Assembly (NCBI RefSeq): GCF_023706045.1
Contig: NZ_BQYL01000001.1
Location: 310,001-374,000, forward strand
Length of the DNA stretch: 64,000 bases
Reading direction: 5' to 3'
Origin: Kangiella sp. TOML190
Lineage (GTDB): Bacteria > Pseudomonadota > Gammaproteobacteria > Enterobacterales > Kangiellaceae
Of this stretch, positions 20,148 through 29,454 are shown one piece after another. Each line of letters starts with the position of its first letter. Position 1 is the first letter of the stretch. The translations under genes were made by a program, and so were the position numbers. The notes beneath the pieces were generated by a model. It did no database searches. It was not told the DNA's origin and saw nothing but the letters and a program-made list of their open reading frames with translations.

Positions 20148-20262
20148 TATAATCGCGCTCCCTTTTTATGGGGCTTTTTATTGGCTGATGACTGGTCGCA
20201 AGTCATCAACCTGTTTATTAACACTCATTACTCACCCAATATGGGTTAATTAGGAGATTACA
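20148..20262 (+). promoter_or_regulatory. rplY promoter and structured 5' leader
   Basis: A perfect TATAAT (20148-20153) is followed by the GC-rich CGCGC discriminator expected of stringently controlled genes; no clear -35 is seen. The leader of about 100 nt holds a 7-bp hairpin GATGACT/AGTCATC (20187-20207) and ACCC/GGGT (20234-20246) just before the AGGAG ribosome site (20252-20256). L25 represses its own translation in E. coli; these hairpins are candidate binding structures (inference). Confidence 0.6.
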
Positions 20263-20931
20263 ATGAGCGATTTTACGTTAAATGCTACCAAGCGTAGCGA
20301 TATAGGGAAAGGTGCGAGCCGCCGCCTACGTCGTGAAGCTAACATGATCCCTGCTGTTGTTTACGGCGGCAAGGAAGATGCCACTTCAATTACCTTAAGC
20401 CACAACCAAGTGATCCGTTTCTTGGAAGAAGAGTCTTTCTACTCTTCAATCATCAACTTGGATATCGAAGGCGAAGTTGAAGAAGTGTTATTAAAAGACC
20501 TACAACGTCACCCTTTCAAGCCAAAAGTATTGCACATGGACTTGAAGCGCATCGTTCGTGGTCAAGAAATGCACGCTAACGTTCCATTGCACTTCAACAA
20601 CGAAGAAGATGCACCTGGCGTTAAAGAAGGCGGCGTAGTATCGCACCAAATCACTTCGGTTGAAGTTATCTGTATGCCACGTCACTTGCCTGAGTACATC
20701 TCAGTTGACATGGGCGCTGTTGAAATGGGTGGCGTAGTTCACTTATCTGAAATCAGCTTGCCTGAAGGTGTTCGTTTAGCTGCATTTGAACAAGATGACG
20801 CACAAGATCTTACTGTTGCTAATATCGTTCCTCCTACTGTTTCTGCTTCTAGCGACGATGAAGAAGCTGAAGAAGCGGCAGCGGAAGAGCCAGCAGCAGA
20901 CGCTGAAGAAGAAGCAGGCGACGAAGAGTAA
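20263..20931 (+). CDS. rplY: 50S ribosomal protein L25 (TL5/Ctc type)
   Basis: 222 residues: an N-terminal L25 5S-rRNA-binding domain (about 1-95, with [14 protein letters not shown]), a C-terminal Ctc beta domain, and an acidic tail after about 190 made almost only of Glu, Ala and Asp. It is therefore the long TL5/Ctc form, not the 94-residue E. coli form. It has a strong AGGAG ribosome site. The next gene pth starts 46 bp downstream. Confidence 0.97.
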   Translation: MSDFTLNATKRSDIGKGASRRLRREANMIPAVVYGGKEDATSITLSHNQVIRFLEEESFYSSIINLDIEGEVEEVLLKDLQRHPFKPKVLHMDLKRIVRGQEMHANVPLHFNNEEDAPGVKEGGVVSHQITSVEVICMPRHLPEYISVDMGAVEMGGVVHLSEISLPEGVRLAAFEQDDAQDLTVANIVPPTVSASSDDEEAEEAAAEEPAADAEEEAGDEE

Positions 20932-20977
20932 TTCTTCTGCGCCTGACGTTAGACTCGAATCAGAAGATTCAATCACT

Positions 20978-21574
20978 ATGTCTAGCATCAAGCTAATTGT
21001 GGGCCTGGCTAATCCAGGCTCACAATATCAAGATACCCGCCATAACGCTGGCGCCTGGTATGTCCAAGAGCTCGCCAGAGCCTATCATATCCAACTGAAA
21101 ACCGAATCGAAATTCCACGGCCTGTTTGGCAAGGGATTGATTGGCGATCATGAAGTAAAACTGCTAATTCCAAGCACCTTTATGAATTTAAGTGGCAAAT
21201 CGATCCAAGCAGTTGCTAACTTTTATAAAATCCAGTCCGAAGAAATTTTAGTTGCACATGATGAGCTGGATATTGAGCCGGGCACCTTGAAGCTTAAAAA
21301 AGGTGGCGGTCATGGCGGCCATAATGGATTAAGAGATACCATCAGCAAACTCGCGAACAATAAGAACTTTCTGCGTCTGCGCGTGGGCATTGGCCACCCA
21401 GGTCACAAATCGAAAGTCACGGGCTATGTGCTGAATAAACCGAGTGCTGATGAAAAAAATGCCATCAATATCGCGATTGATGAAGCAGTTCGAGAAACCC
21501 CAACCCTATTAAAAGGCGAATGGGATCTGGCGGTGCAGCGCTTGCATAGCCTAGAGTCACCATTGGCCCAATAA
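20978..21574 (+). CDS. pth: Peptidyl-tRNA hydrolase
   Basis: 198 residues from ATG 20978. The frame is open further upstream but there it overlaps rplY out of phase with a low-complexity K/Q-rich translation, so the long version is rejected. Motifs are V-G-L-A-N-P-G at 7-13, the catalytic histidine in T-R-H-N-A-G, and [10 protein letters not shown] near residue 110. It frees tRNA from dropped-off peptidyl-tRNA. Only weak AGAAG precedes the start, suggesting coupling with rplY. Confidence 0.96.
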   Translation: MSSIKLIVGLANPGSQYQDTRHNAGAWYVQELARAYHIQLKTESKFHGLFGKGLIGDHEVKLLIPSTFMNLSGKSIQAVANFYKIQSEEILVAHDELDIEPGTLKLKKGGGHGGHNGLRDTISKLANNKNFLRLRVGIGHPGHKSKVTGYVLNKPSADEKNAINIAIDEAVRETPTLLKGEWDLAVQRLHSLESPLAQ

Positions 21575-21602
21575 CTAACCAGTTAATGACAAGAGAAGTA
21601 TC

Positions 21603-22694
21603 ATGCCACTAAATTGCGGAATCGTAGGCTTACCCAACGTGGGCAAATCCACCTTATTTAACGCTCTAACGGACGCGGGGATCGATGCCGCCAACTACCC
21701 ATTCTGTACCATCGAGCCTAATACTGGCGTGGTACCGATTCCAGATCCGCGACTCGATGCCCTTTCCGCCATTGTCGATCCTGAACGTGTTTTGCCAGCC
21801 ACCATGGAATTTGTGGACATCGCGGGGCTAGTCGCTGGCGCTTCCAAAGGCGAAGGCCTAGGCAATAAATTCCTTGCCAATATCCGTGAAACTCACGCCA
21901 TTGCGCACGTAGTACGCTGCTTTGACAATGATGACGTGGTACACGTGGCGGGCAAGGTCGATCCGCTTGCCGATATTGAAATTATCAATACCGAATTAGC
22001 CTTAGCCGATCTGGAAGCGGTAGAAAAACGCATACTAAAAACCACTAAAGTTGCTAAAAGTGGCGATAAAGAAGCCAAAGCTGAATTGATAATTTTGGAA
22101 AAAGCCAAAGCTTGTCTTGACGAAGGTGATGCTTTAAGAAGCCTTGATTGGGATAAAGATGAAAAGAAAATCTTATCCAGATTCCAACTCATCACCACCA
22201 AGCCGACCATGTATATCGCCAACGTCAGTGAAGACGGTTTTGAGAGTAATCCGCTTCTGGATCAAGTTAGAGACTTTGCCACCAAAGAAAATGCCGAAGT
22301 AGTGCCCATTTGCGCTTCTATTGAGTCAGAAATTGCCGCTTTGGACGACGAAGACAAAGCCGACTTCCTAGCCGATCTAGGCCAAGAAGAGCCAGGGCTT
22401 AATCGCGTGATTCGTGCTGGTTACAGCCTATTAAACCTGCAAACCTACTTCACCGCAGGTAAAAAAGAAGTACGCGCTTGGCAAGTCAAAATCGGCGCCA
22501 CGGCCCCGCAAGCGGCCGGCGTTATCCACACTGACTTTGAAAAAGGCTTTATCCGCGCCGAAGTCACCGCCTATGATGATTATATCGCTGGCAATGGCGA
22601 AGCAGGCGCCAAAGAAGCCGGCAAATGGCGCCTAGAAGGCAAAGACTATATCGTGCAAGATGGTGACGTGATGCACTTTAGATTTAACGTTTAA
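21603..22694 (+). CDS. ychF: Redox-regulated ATPase YchF (Obg family)
   Basis: 363 residues, exactly the family size. The P-loop G-L-P-N-V-G-K-S-T is at 9-17, [10 protein letters not shown] near 32, and switch [17 protein letters not shown] near 67. The coiled-coil insertion and C-terminal TGS domain follow. The hydrophobic replacement in the NKxD position marks YchF as an ATPase in known members. It binds ribosomes and affects stress responses. It is last in the prs-rplY-pth-ychF block. Confidence 0.97.
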   Translation: MPLNCGIVGLPNVGKSTLFNALTDAGIDAANYPFCTIEPNTGVVPIPDPRLDALSAIVDPERVLPATMEFVDIAGLVAGASKGEGLGNKFLANIRETHAIAHVVRCFDNDDVVHVAGKVDPLADIEIINTELALADLEAVEKRILKTTKVAKSGDKEAKAELIILEKAKACLDEGDALRSLDWDKDEKKILSRFQLITTKPTMYIANVSEDGFESNPLLDQVRDFATKENAEVVPICASIESEIAALDDEDKADFLADLGQEEPGLNRVIRAGYSLLNLQTYFTAGKKEVRAWQVKIGATAPQAAGVIHTDFEKGFIRAEVTAYDDYIAGNGEAGAKEAGKWRLEGKDYIVQDGDVMHFRFNV

Positions 22695-22703
22695 AATTTG
22701 CTG

Positions 22704-22742
22704 GTCATTGCGCGCCATTGACAACAATGGCGCGGTAATCTC
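22704..22742. repeat. Half copy of a TCATTGCG-type palindromic repeat
   Basis: It contains a perfect 9-bp hairpin GCGCCATTG/CAATGGCGC with loop ACAA and ends in GGTAATCTC. It matches, base for base with few changes, the reverse complement of the right half of the element at 33295-33389. Confidence 0.6.
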
Positions 22743-22903
22743 TTGTAATAAAGCTAGCGTCATCCCCGTCTAGCCAAAGGAAATCCCTTTAGGGAAAAGT
22801 GAGAATCCGCTAATCCCAGCAGCTAACATCAAGAGGTTACTTGATCGCTAACGCGTCCCATTATAATGAGTAAAAAATAACTGATGGTTTTACCGCTTTA
22901 GGC

Positions 22904-22932
22904 TTGACAAAAAGCCCCAAAATCACCAAAAT
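22904..22932 (+). promoter_or_regulatory. Promoter of the tRNA-Met/tRNA-Ser unit
   Basis: Consensus -35 TTGACA (22904-22909), a 17-bp spacer and -10 CAAAAT (22927-22932), followed by GC-rich CGCGCC as in stable-RNA promoters. tRNA-Met starts about 12 bp after the predicted start site. Confidence 0.75.
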
Positions 22933-22950
22933 ACGCGCCACTGAATTTAT

Positions 22951-23027
22951 GGCTATGTAGCTCAGCTGGTTAGAGCACAGCATTCATAATGCTGGGGTCG
23001 GTGGTTCAAGTCCACCCATAGCTACCA
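22951..23027 (+). tRNA. tRNA-Met, elongator (anticodon CAT)
   Basis: 77 nt. The anticodon loop TTCATAA sits on stem CAGCA/TGCTG; the T-arm contains GGTTCAAGTCC; CCA is encoded. The acceptor GGCTATG pairs with CATAGCT, so the first pair is G-U, not G-C. A paired first position and similarity to metT mark it as elongator, not initiator. Confidence 0.95.
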
Positions 23028-23081
23028 TATTGTTTTAATGGTTTCCTAATGCTTCCAGTTAGGGTATCATTTCGCAAATTC

Positions 23082-23172
23082 GGAGAGGTGACAGAGCGGC
23101 CGAATGTACCGGTCTTGAAAACCGGCGTGGGTTAATAGCCCACCGTGGGTTCAAATCCCACCCTCTCCGCCA
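23082..23172 (+). tRNA. tRNA-Ser (anticodon TGA)
   Basis: 91 nt with the long variable arm of class II tRNAs (GTGGGTTAATAGCCCAC). The acceptor GGAGAGG pairs with CCTCTCC, the anticodon stem CCGGT/ACCGG holds TGA, and CCA is encoded. Confidence 0.96.
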
Positions 23173-23194
23173 TATAAAAAAGTCGAAAGACTAC

Positions 23195-23222
23195 AAAGCC
23201 CGCTAATTAGCGGGCTTTTTTG
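23195..23222 (+). terminator. Terminator of the tRNA-Met/tRNA-Ser unit
   Basis: Stem AAAGCCCGCT/AGCGGGCTTT with loop AATT and a T-run on the plus strand. On the other strand the T-run is shorter, so it mainly stops the tRNA transcript; it may also serve res, which ends 10 bp away. Confidence 0.85.
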
Positions 23223-23232
23223 TGAGTTTTGA

Positions 23233-25842
23233 TTATCCAACCTTCTTTTTTAATTGATCTTGCAGACTTAATCCGTTTTTGATCTTCTCAGCCATGAGAA
23301 ATATCCCACGCCCATTACTTTTCTCTTCCCAGAGCTTCCCAACCAATTCCTTTTGCTTAGTATCAGGATCATTGATCAAATGGGCACCTTTGTATTCAAC
23401 TACAAAAATACGACCATCGGTTAGTTTAACGACGAAGTCGGGGTAAAACCATCCAGTAGCTTTGGCAATCTTAAAAGAACTTTCCTTTCGGTTTTCTAAA
23501 TTGCGTACCCAAAACTCCACTTCAGGCAGGCGATCGATCAGCATGGCACACTCAGCTTCTTCGCCAGAGTCTTTAAGCTCACCAACTCGATGATTGCCAT
23601 AGTAATGCTTTTGAAACTGATAAGCCCCCCTGTACACCTTGGTGGCAGGATAAGCATTTACCGGAAAATCAAAGTCGAACTGGTTATCAGCACTTGAAAC
23701 CACAACTTCAGGATCATTAAACAAATACTGCTGGAAACACTGCTCTTTGGCAGATAAATAATGCTGTTTGATTTTTTCACGAATAGCTTTCGCCAAACGA
23801 TATTTCGCACGTACCAATTGCGCCAGTGAATAGTCTTTTCGCTGCAAATCCACAACTTGCCGAATAAATTCTATCCTAACCAATTGACTAATCGATTTAT
23901 CCCTTACCTCTTTATCCAGCCACAATACCAAAAGCTTTTCATCCCACTCGGTAGTTAGCCCAGCTAATTGATAAGTAGCCTCTTCTTGTTGAACTTGCCA
24001 TTTATACACTCCTTTATCGACATCGTGCTCAGTAGTAACCACAGTTTCTTCTGCATTAAATTCACTAATGGTTAGCTCTGCTGAAAAGTCCAACAAGCTC
24101 CAGCCGCCGATCTCCAAAGGTAAATCATGATCCAATAAATCCAGCTCGCCTTGATACTCTAAAGACAATCGCGGAACCTTAAATGCTTTTCCTTGCAAAG
24201 CAGGGCTATCAAGCCTTTGTTTTACTTGTTTTTGATAGTCGAGTTGTTTTTTGATGTCTTTTTGCTGTTTTTTGGCAATGGCCTGCATCAAAATTTCTTG
24301 CTCAATATCATTCAAGGCTTCTGAAACCGTAACCTTTGTATGTCCGGCACTAGTTTTTTCAATGGTAACTTTATCTTTGACTGACTCATCAAGTAGTCCT
24401 TGATCAAAGGCTTCTAGTTCAAACTCCACCGCTGGAACTTCGGTTTCCTCGAGACTATCGTTCAACTCCAGCTGTGGCGCTTGCAGGTTATCGTCAACTT
24501 CTTCCGCGGCGAAGCCTAACCCTTCAACCAGCGCATCTTTAAGCTCAGTTGCTGCTTTAATAAAATTGGGCTCGCAAATATGCGCATAAGCCTTGTTCAA
24601 GGCCTCGCTGGAACGCTTAGTTGCATAAGGCATCCGCAAAACCCGCCCTAACAATTGCTCTACATCCGTTGAGCTTTTGATATTGGCAACCGAGCAAAAA
24701 ACGTAAGCAAAAGAACAGTCCCATCCCTCTTTTAATGCTTTAACGGTAATCACATAATCAATCGGGCACTTAGGATCAAACAAATCAATCCCATCGAGTT
24801 CCTGCTGATTGCCCGTCACCACCGCAATTTTTTCTTCTGCAACTTGCTCATTCTCGATTAAATGCTGCTTTAAGATTTCAGCAGTAACTTCCTGATCTTT
24901 ATTTTGTGCCTGAAACAACACAATGGGCCGAATATACTGTTTATCATTCAGTGCTTCCTTTGCCAAAATTTCGCGCTCGCTAATGGCTCCTGACACGGAA
25001 GCCTGCCAACTTTTGTGGGTACTTAACTTAATCGGCAACTTAATCATATCTTCGTTTTTAAGCGCCGAAGCAGAAACGCTGAATAGCACATTCGAGCGTG
25101 GCTTGGGCGTTGCGGTATATTCGATAATGCAAGCCGGATTGATTCGCTCTTGCATATCGCGCGTAAGCCCCGTCACCGCATTATGCGCCTCATCCACAAT
25201 CATCAGGGGGTTATACAAATACAATAAATTGGCAAAAGAGAATTTCACCTTGCCGCTCTCGTCTTTTTCAAGTCCATCGATGGCCTGTACATTTGGGATC
25301 GCCGCGAAATGGGCTTCCAGATGCTCGTTGTGGGCATAAACCTTACGACCTTCGGTATTAGAAATACGTAAGGTCTGAATGGTGGAAATAATAATACAGG
25401 CAGAGCCTTTAAAATCGATTGGACGGACCTGTGCAAATTCGGAAATATCAAAAACCCGTACTCGCCCATCAAATTCATCGTCTAACACTTGTCGATAGGG
25501 GTGGGCAGGATTTTTTAAAGCCTTTAAGGTCTGCTCCCGAATAGCTTTTGAGGGTACAAACCAGATCGCCACGGGAAAATCCCTCTCCAAATAGCTATGG
25601 CTGGCCATTTTAATGGTGTGTGAAGCCAAAATGGTTTTACCGCCGCCCGTGGGGATGCGAATACAGGCATAAGGGACATCAGGTAGGTTTTTTAGTGGAA
25701 AATAAGCACTTTGGTATTTCCCCAGCTGAATATTTTTAGTTGCTACTTCAAAAGCGCTTTTGGCACTACTAGTTTCGCGGGTTTTCTCTAAAAAAGTTCT
25801 TAGCGTTTTTAGAGCTGCTTTTTGATATTTTTTTAATTGCAT
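23233..25842 (-). CDS. res: Type III restriction endonuclease subunit Res
   Basis: 869 residues. The superfamily 2 helicase core has Walker A P-T-G-G-G-K-T at 64-70, a DEAH box (I-V-D-E-A-H-N) near residue 217 and motif VI Q-L-L-G-R-V-L-R-M near 395. The C-terminus has a PD-ExK nuclease pattern, P-D-F-V-V then V-V-E-Y-K-G, around residues 795-818. In complex with Mod it cleaves DNA between inversely oriented unmethylated sites using ATP. It follows mod by 47 bp on the same strand. No truncation is visible, so the system looks functional. Confidence 0.95.
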   Translation of the reverse strand: MQLKKYQKAALKTLRTFLEKTRETSSAKSAFEVATKNIQLGKYQSAYFPLKNLPDVPYACIRIPTGGGKTILASHTIKMASHSYLERDFPVAIWFVPSKAIREQTLKALKNPAHPYRQVLDDEFDGRVRVFDISEFAQVRPIDFKGSACIIISTIQTLRISNTEGRKVYAHNEHLEAHFAAIPNVQAIDGLEKDESGKVKFSFANLLYLYNPLMIVDEAHNAVTGLTRDMQERINPACIIEYTATPKPRSNVLFSVSASALKNEDMIKLPIKLSTHKSWQASVSGAISEREILAKEALNDKQYIRPIVLFQAQNKDQEVTAEILKQHLIENEQVAEEKIAVVTGNQQELDGIDLFDPKCPIDYVITVKALKEGWDCSFAYVFCSVANIKSSTDVEQLLGRVLRMPYATKRSSEALNKAYAHICEPNFIKAATELKDALVEGLGFAAEEVDDNLQAPQLELNDSLEETEVPAVEFELEAFDQGLLDESVKDKVTIEKTSAGHTKVTVSEALNDIEQEILMQAIAKKQQKDIKKQLDYQKQVKQRLDSPALQGKAFKVPRLSLEYQGELDLLDHDLPLEIGGWSLLDFSAELTISEFNAEETVVTTEHDVDKGVYKWQVQQEEATYQLAGLTTEWDEKLLVLWLDKEVRDKSISQLVRIEFIRQVVDLQRKDYSLAQLVRAKYRLAKAIREKIKQHYLSAKEQCFQQYLFNDPEVVVSSADNQFDFDFPVNAYPATKVYRGAYQFQKHYYGNHRVGELKDSGEEAECAMLIDRLPEVEFWVRNLENRKESSFKIAKATGWFYPDFVVKLTDGRIFVVEYKGAHLINDPDTKQKELVGKLWEEKSNGRGIFLMAEKIKNGLSLQDQLKKKVG

Positions 25843-25889
25843 TGTTGTTCTAATTTCCTTTGTATTTTCCTTCTAACTTCAGCTATTTA

Positions 25890-27419
25890 TCACGCCTTAA
25901 TATCATAAGGCGTTTGTTTAAAGGTGATGTTATGTTGCTCTAATTTCGCTTGCCCAATGCGGCAGGACTCGCCATAAACAACCCATTCGCCATTAAAATC
26001 AGGCGCTTCATGTTTAAGAGTATCCAATAGTTGTTTTAAAATTGCGCGAGTTAATACATTACCATTTTGCGGCTTTTTATCGCCCAAAACGCCGTTATAG
26101 AGCAAAAAATAGGTCTTCTCACCTTCAAAGCCCAATAAAGGCGATTTCGGATTAGCGGGATTAGTCATGGGTTTGCCCGTTTCGGCGAACCAAATATGTG
26201 CCGCTAAAGGTGCAAATTTGATATTGGCGTTAATAAGGCCTTCTTCATCAAACACGGTTTCGCCAAGCTGGTAAAAACGAAAACCACCACCACCTTGCCA
26301 ATCCACTGCTTTGGAAATGCCGCCCTGCTCGCCATCCACCACTTTTTGTAAGCGCGGCTGACAATGGGTTTTAGCATGTTCGCCTAGCTCAATGCCGATA
26401 TATCTTCGATGCATTTTATGGGCGACTGCGGCTGTAGTGCCTGAGCCTAAGAAAGAGTCTAATATCAAATCATTCATATTAGTATGTAATGATAAAATAG
26501 TTCTAATTAAATTTTCTGGCTTTGGGTAGTCAAAATCATCTTCCTCAATTCCTAAAGCTATTTGCTCATCTTTAGCAGCCTTGTTTGTGCCAACATCATA
26601 AAGGAAAGATCTTAGGACTTTACCATCCTTTGGCTGATAAACCCTATGGTGTATTGTCCATTCGTTCTTTTTATTTTTGACTAATCTAACAGAGCCTTGC
26701 TTTAACATTTCCAAAACAACTTCTTTAGACTTTTGAGAGTAAACTTTCAAGGAACTTCCATCAGGACAATCAATTTCAAAAACTATTGGATTCTGGAGGG
26801 ATTTCCTAGATAAAGTATCCCAATAATACCTAAGGCCATTATCATCAATTTCCTTATATCTTTTAAGGTAATCATCATCATAAGGAACTCGCCACTTTAA
26901 CTTGTGAACATTCTTGTCTCTTTTTTTCGCATATCCTATAGCGTAATCATGATCTATTGCAAAGTATCTAGAATCATTACCCCCACCTTTTCTTTTTCTC
27001 CATACAAAGTCCCCTAGATAGTTACTTCGTCCAAACACTTCATCCATAATAACTTTGCAATAATGTGCTTCATTATCGTCCAGCGTCACCCAAATACTGC
27101 CATCCTCAGCCAATAGTTCCCTTAACAACTCCAAACGCGGATACATCATATTCAGCCATTGGCTGTGCTCTAGGTTGTCGTCGTAATGTTCAAAGGCACT
27201 TTTAGTGTTATAAGGTGGGTCGATAAAGATACATTTCACCTTGCCTGCGTAATAAGGCAATAAAGCCTTTAGCGCATCCAAGTTATCGCCTTGGATCAAC
27301 ATATTTTCAGTATATGGATCGCCGTAAGACAGCTTGGTTTGTTCTTCTAATAAACGATAGGGCACCTGACTAGCTTTAACTCGTGCCTTATCGTCATCTA
27401 ACCATTGCAGTAATGGCAT
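25890..27419 (-). CDS. mod: Type III DNA methyltransferase subunit Mod (adenine-specific, beta class)
   Basis: 509 residues. Catalytic D-P-P-Y is at 67-70 and the SAM-binding F-L-G-S-G-T-T at 323-329, the beta-class order. The region between (about 140-310) is the target-recognition domain. The bases coding it (about 26460-27000) are visibly more AT-rich than both flanks, which suggests domain exchange. Mod methylates one strand of an asymmetric site and gives Res its specificity. It lies directly upstream of res. No homopolymer or short tandem repeat suggesting phase variation was seen. Confidence 0.94.
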   Translation of the reverse strand: MPLLQWLDDDKARVKASQVPYRLLEEQTKLSYGDPYTENMLIQGDNLDALKALLPYYAGKVKCIFIDPPYNTKSAFEHYDDNLEHSQWLNMMYPRLELLRELLAEDGSIWVTLDDNEAHYCKVIMDEVFGRSNYLGDFVWRKRKGGGNDSRYFAIDHDYAIGYAKKRDKNVHKLKWRVPYDDDYLKRYKEIDDNGLRYYWDTLSRKSLQNPIVFEIDCPDGSSLKVYSQKSKEVVLEMLKQGSVRLVKNKKNEWTIHHRVYQPKDGKVLRSFLYDVGTNKAAKDEQIALGIEEDDFDYPKPENLIRTILSLHTNMNDLILDSFLGSGTTAAVAHKMHRRYIGIELGEHAKTHCQPRLQKVVDGEQGGISKAVDWQGGGGFRFYQLGETVFDEEGLINANIKFAPLAAHIWFAETGKPMTNPANPKSPLLGFEGEKTYFLLYNGVLGDKKPQNGNVLTRAILKQLLDTLKHEAPDFNGEWVVYGESCRIGQAKLEQHNITFKQTPYDIKA

Positions 27420-27460
27420 CTAGTTTCCTCTTTTTATTGGTCTTATCATCTTAAAAAATA

Positions 27461-27500
27461 ACCCCTCGCACGGTTAGATTCAAAAATCTACGCAGAGGGG
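27461..27500 (-). terminator. Terminator after the DUF3592 gene
   Basis: On the minus strand an imperfect long hairpin with outer stem CCCCTC/GAGGGG and inner TAGATT/AATCTA is followed by TTATTTTTT. It separates the DUF3592 gene from mod. Confidence 0.7.
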
Positions 27501-27577
27501 TCTTGTTGGTCTTACTATAAAAGAGTTGGCGGCTTGGTTTCAACTATTTACTGCTCCATAGTAATCACCCAGTAAAT

Positions 27578-29323
27578 TTATGCTTCGGTGTAATTTAATT
27601 CACTTTTTAGTTGTTCGATAAAGGCTTCGACATCACCTTTTACCTTGAGGTTTTTCGCAATGGTATGTTTATTGCCATCATTGGTGTGGACTAGGATGTT
27701 ATAAAACTTGGTATTGCCGCTACTGGCTTGAGAAATGGTATTGAATTTCTTTATCGCGGCTTTAGGGATAGTGATGGTTCTACCAAAAGCTAAATGGCCC
27801 GACTGATAATGAAGATTGGAGCCATCGACAAAGACTCGGCTTTTATAGAGCGCAGCGCGCAATCCGATAATCGCTAACAGACCGCCGATTAAACCAAAAA
27901 TGATCGGGAATAAAATAATGGCGCCATGCCAATACACGCCTAATCCTATCGCCACAAACACTAGTCCAAACACTGCCATCATCGACCAAGTCAGACTATT
28001 CAAGCGCGGGAAATAATACTCGATACCGCTATTATTGTAGGATTTTACCACACCTAGTTGAGTCCAATCGCCGCGTGCAGTGCTTTGGTAAAAGCTTGAC
28101 TGAGTTGAACTTGAGGAGCTAAACAAGTCGCTGTCAGCTGCTTCAAGACTGGCTTTTTCTTGCTCACTCAATGGGAAAGCCGGAATATCAAACTCCAGTT
28201 TCAGATCGGGGCCTTGTTGCTCGCTATCGACCGACAAGCGCCATAAATATTGCGATCGGCTGTTGCTATCATCGCTGGGTTTAAGGTTATCAGGAAGGTT
28301 AAATTGAAAGTTGATTGGATTGCTATTGAGATCCACTCTTTGCGTATCTTCCCACAGTATTTTCTCTCTAGTCGAACGATTTTTGCCGGAGCCTGATTGG
28401 TATTTATGAATCGAGGCGATCTTAATAATCGCTACCGACTGAGTAAACTGGGCTTGCGCTGTATTTTCCAATTGCAAATGACCTTGATTAAGCGCACCAA
28501 TTTTTAAGCGCCCAGCATCAAGATAAAGTTTACTTTGGCCGAATTTTTTGTGCCGCGAGTAAAGCACCAAAAACCAAGCGATCAAGCCCAAGCCGATCAA
28601 AGGAAACAGCAGAATTAGCAAGCCCCAATATTCTCCCTTATGCCAAATTTCAGGTATCGCGAAAATCGCTACGGGTATAGACACAAGATTCCAAAATAAG
28701 GCAAAAATCCCGATAGTAATAAAACTCGATTTACTATTGGGTTTAAAGTAATCGCCCTGCCATTCTTTTTTCCATAGCCAAGGCTGATCAACAAACTGCT
28801 GTTGATAGGCGGCTTCTTGCTTAAGTTTTTTGGCACCCCAAAAACCAGCAAAAATAATCCCGCCGCCAGCGCCGCCAAAGGCCAATAGAAATATAGAGCC
28901 GAAACCTAACATCGACCAACGAATATTTTTGTCGATCACCGCTTCGCTGGGGTTATCGGGATTGTAATAGGCGGTGACGGTTTGATTATTGCGCTTTATT
29001 CTGGCAAGTTTTTGATAAAAATCTTGTTGGTATGAACCAATGTTATCGCTGCCGGAATGAAAATTCAGTTGCTTAGAAGTGTAGACGCTACCATTAACTT
29101 GATATTGAAACTGGCCTTTAACGCCATAGGTAGTTGAGCCATCGCTGTGCGAAACGGTTTGTTCAAGGCTAATAAGTGTCGCTTGCGTTGGTTGCCAGCT
29201 GGATGCGCCCCATGCTTGGTAAACCGTTGTTAATTGCCATAAAAATATGCCAACACCTGCCAGAAGAAAGACGCTACCAAATAGAGTGAGGCACCCCAGT
29301 CCTTTTTTATGGTCGTTTGCCAT
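27578..29323 (-). CDS. DUF3592-domain multi-pass membrane protein
   Basis: 581 residues. The N-terminal helix (about 12-33) is followed by a soluble beta domain with the DUF3592 pattern (T-L-I-S-L-E-Q-T-V, Y-Y-N-P-D-N-P-S-E-A-V near 121-131), then further helices near 135-165, 200-255 and 445-490. The middle third is hydrophilic with a Ser-rich stretch near 400. Function unknown; DUF3592 proteins occur as membrane proteins of undefined role. It is divergent from fabV across 131 bp and separated from mod by a terminator, so probably monocistronic. Confidence 0.75.
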   Translation of the reverse strand: MANDHKKGLGCLTLFGSVFLLAGVGIFLWQLTTVYQAWGASSWQPTQATLISLEQTVSHSDGSTTYGVKGQFQYQVNGSVYTSKQLNFHSGSDNIGSYQQDFYQKLARIKRNNQTVTAYYNPDNPSEAVIDKNIRWSMLGFGSIFLLAFGGAGGGIIFAGFWGAKKLKQEAAYQQQFVDQPWLWKKEWQGDYFKPNSKSSFITIGIFALFWNLVSIPVAIFAIPEIWHKGEYWGLLILLFPLIGLGLIAWFLVLYSRHKKFGQSKLYLDAGRLKIGALNQGHLQLENTAQAQFTQSVAIIKIASIHKYQSGSGKNRSTREKILWEDTQRVDLNSNPINFQFNLPDNLKPSDDSNSRSQYLWRLSVDSEQQGPDLKLEFDIPAFPLSEQEKASLEAADSDLFSSSSSTQSSFYQSTARGDWTQLGVVKSYNNSGIEYYFPRLNSLTWSMMAVFGLVFVAIGLGVYWHGAIILFPIIFGLIGGLLAIIGLRAALYKSRVFVDGSNLHYQSGHLAFGRTITIPKAAIKKFNTISQASSGNTKFYNILVHTNDGNKHTIAKNLKVKGDVEAFIEQLKSELNYTEA

Positions 29324-29380
29324 CAGTTGATTTTAGGTTATAAAGACTAAGCTTATGATTTTTCACCATATTATCTTTGG

Positions 29381-29412
29381 TTGTACCTCTTTGCCAATAA
29401 AAAGGGGTACAA
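29381..29412 (+). promoter_or_regulatory. fabV promoter overlapped by a 12-bp inverted repeat
   Basis: TTGTACCTCTTT (29381-29392) and AAAGGGGTACAA (29401-29412) form a dyad with one mismatch and an 8-bp spacer. Its right edge covers a -10-like TACAAT (29408-29413). This looks like an operator upstream of fabV; the regulator is unknown. Confidence 0.5.
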
Positions 29413-29454
29413 TAGCGCCAATTTTATGTTATCGACGATAATTCGGAGACAATT

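Noticed and set aside
20786-20977. Upstream extension of pth overlapping rplY
   Set aside because: The extension is low-complexity Leu/Lys/Gln in the shadow of the rplY acidic tail, and the conserved Pth N-terminus begins at 20978.
23082-27577. tRNA-Ser as integration site of a restriction-modification island
   Set aside because: No duplicate of the tRNA 3' end was found near the other side of mod, and no integrase gene is present.
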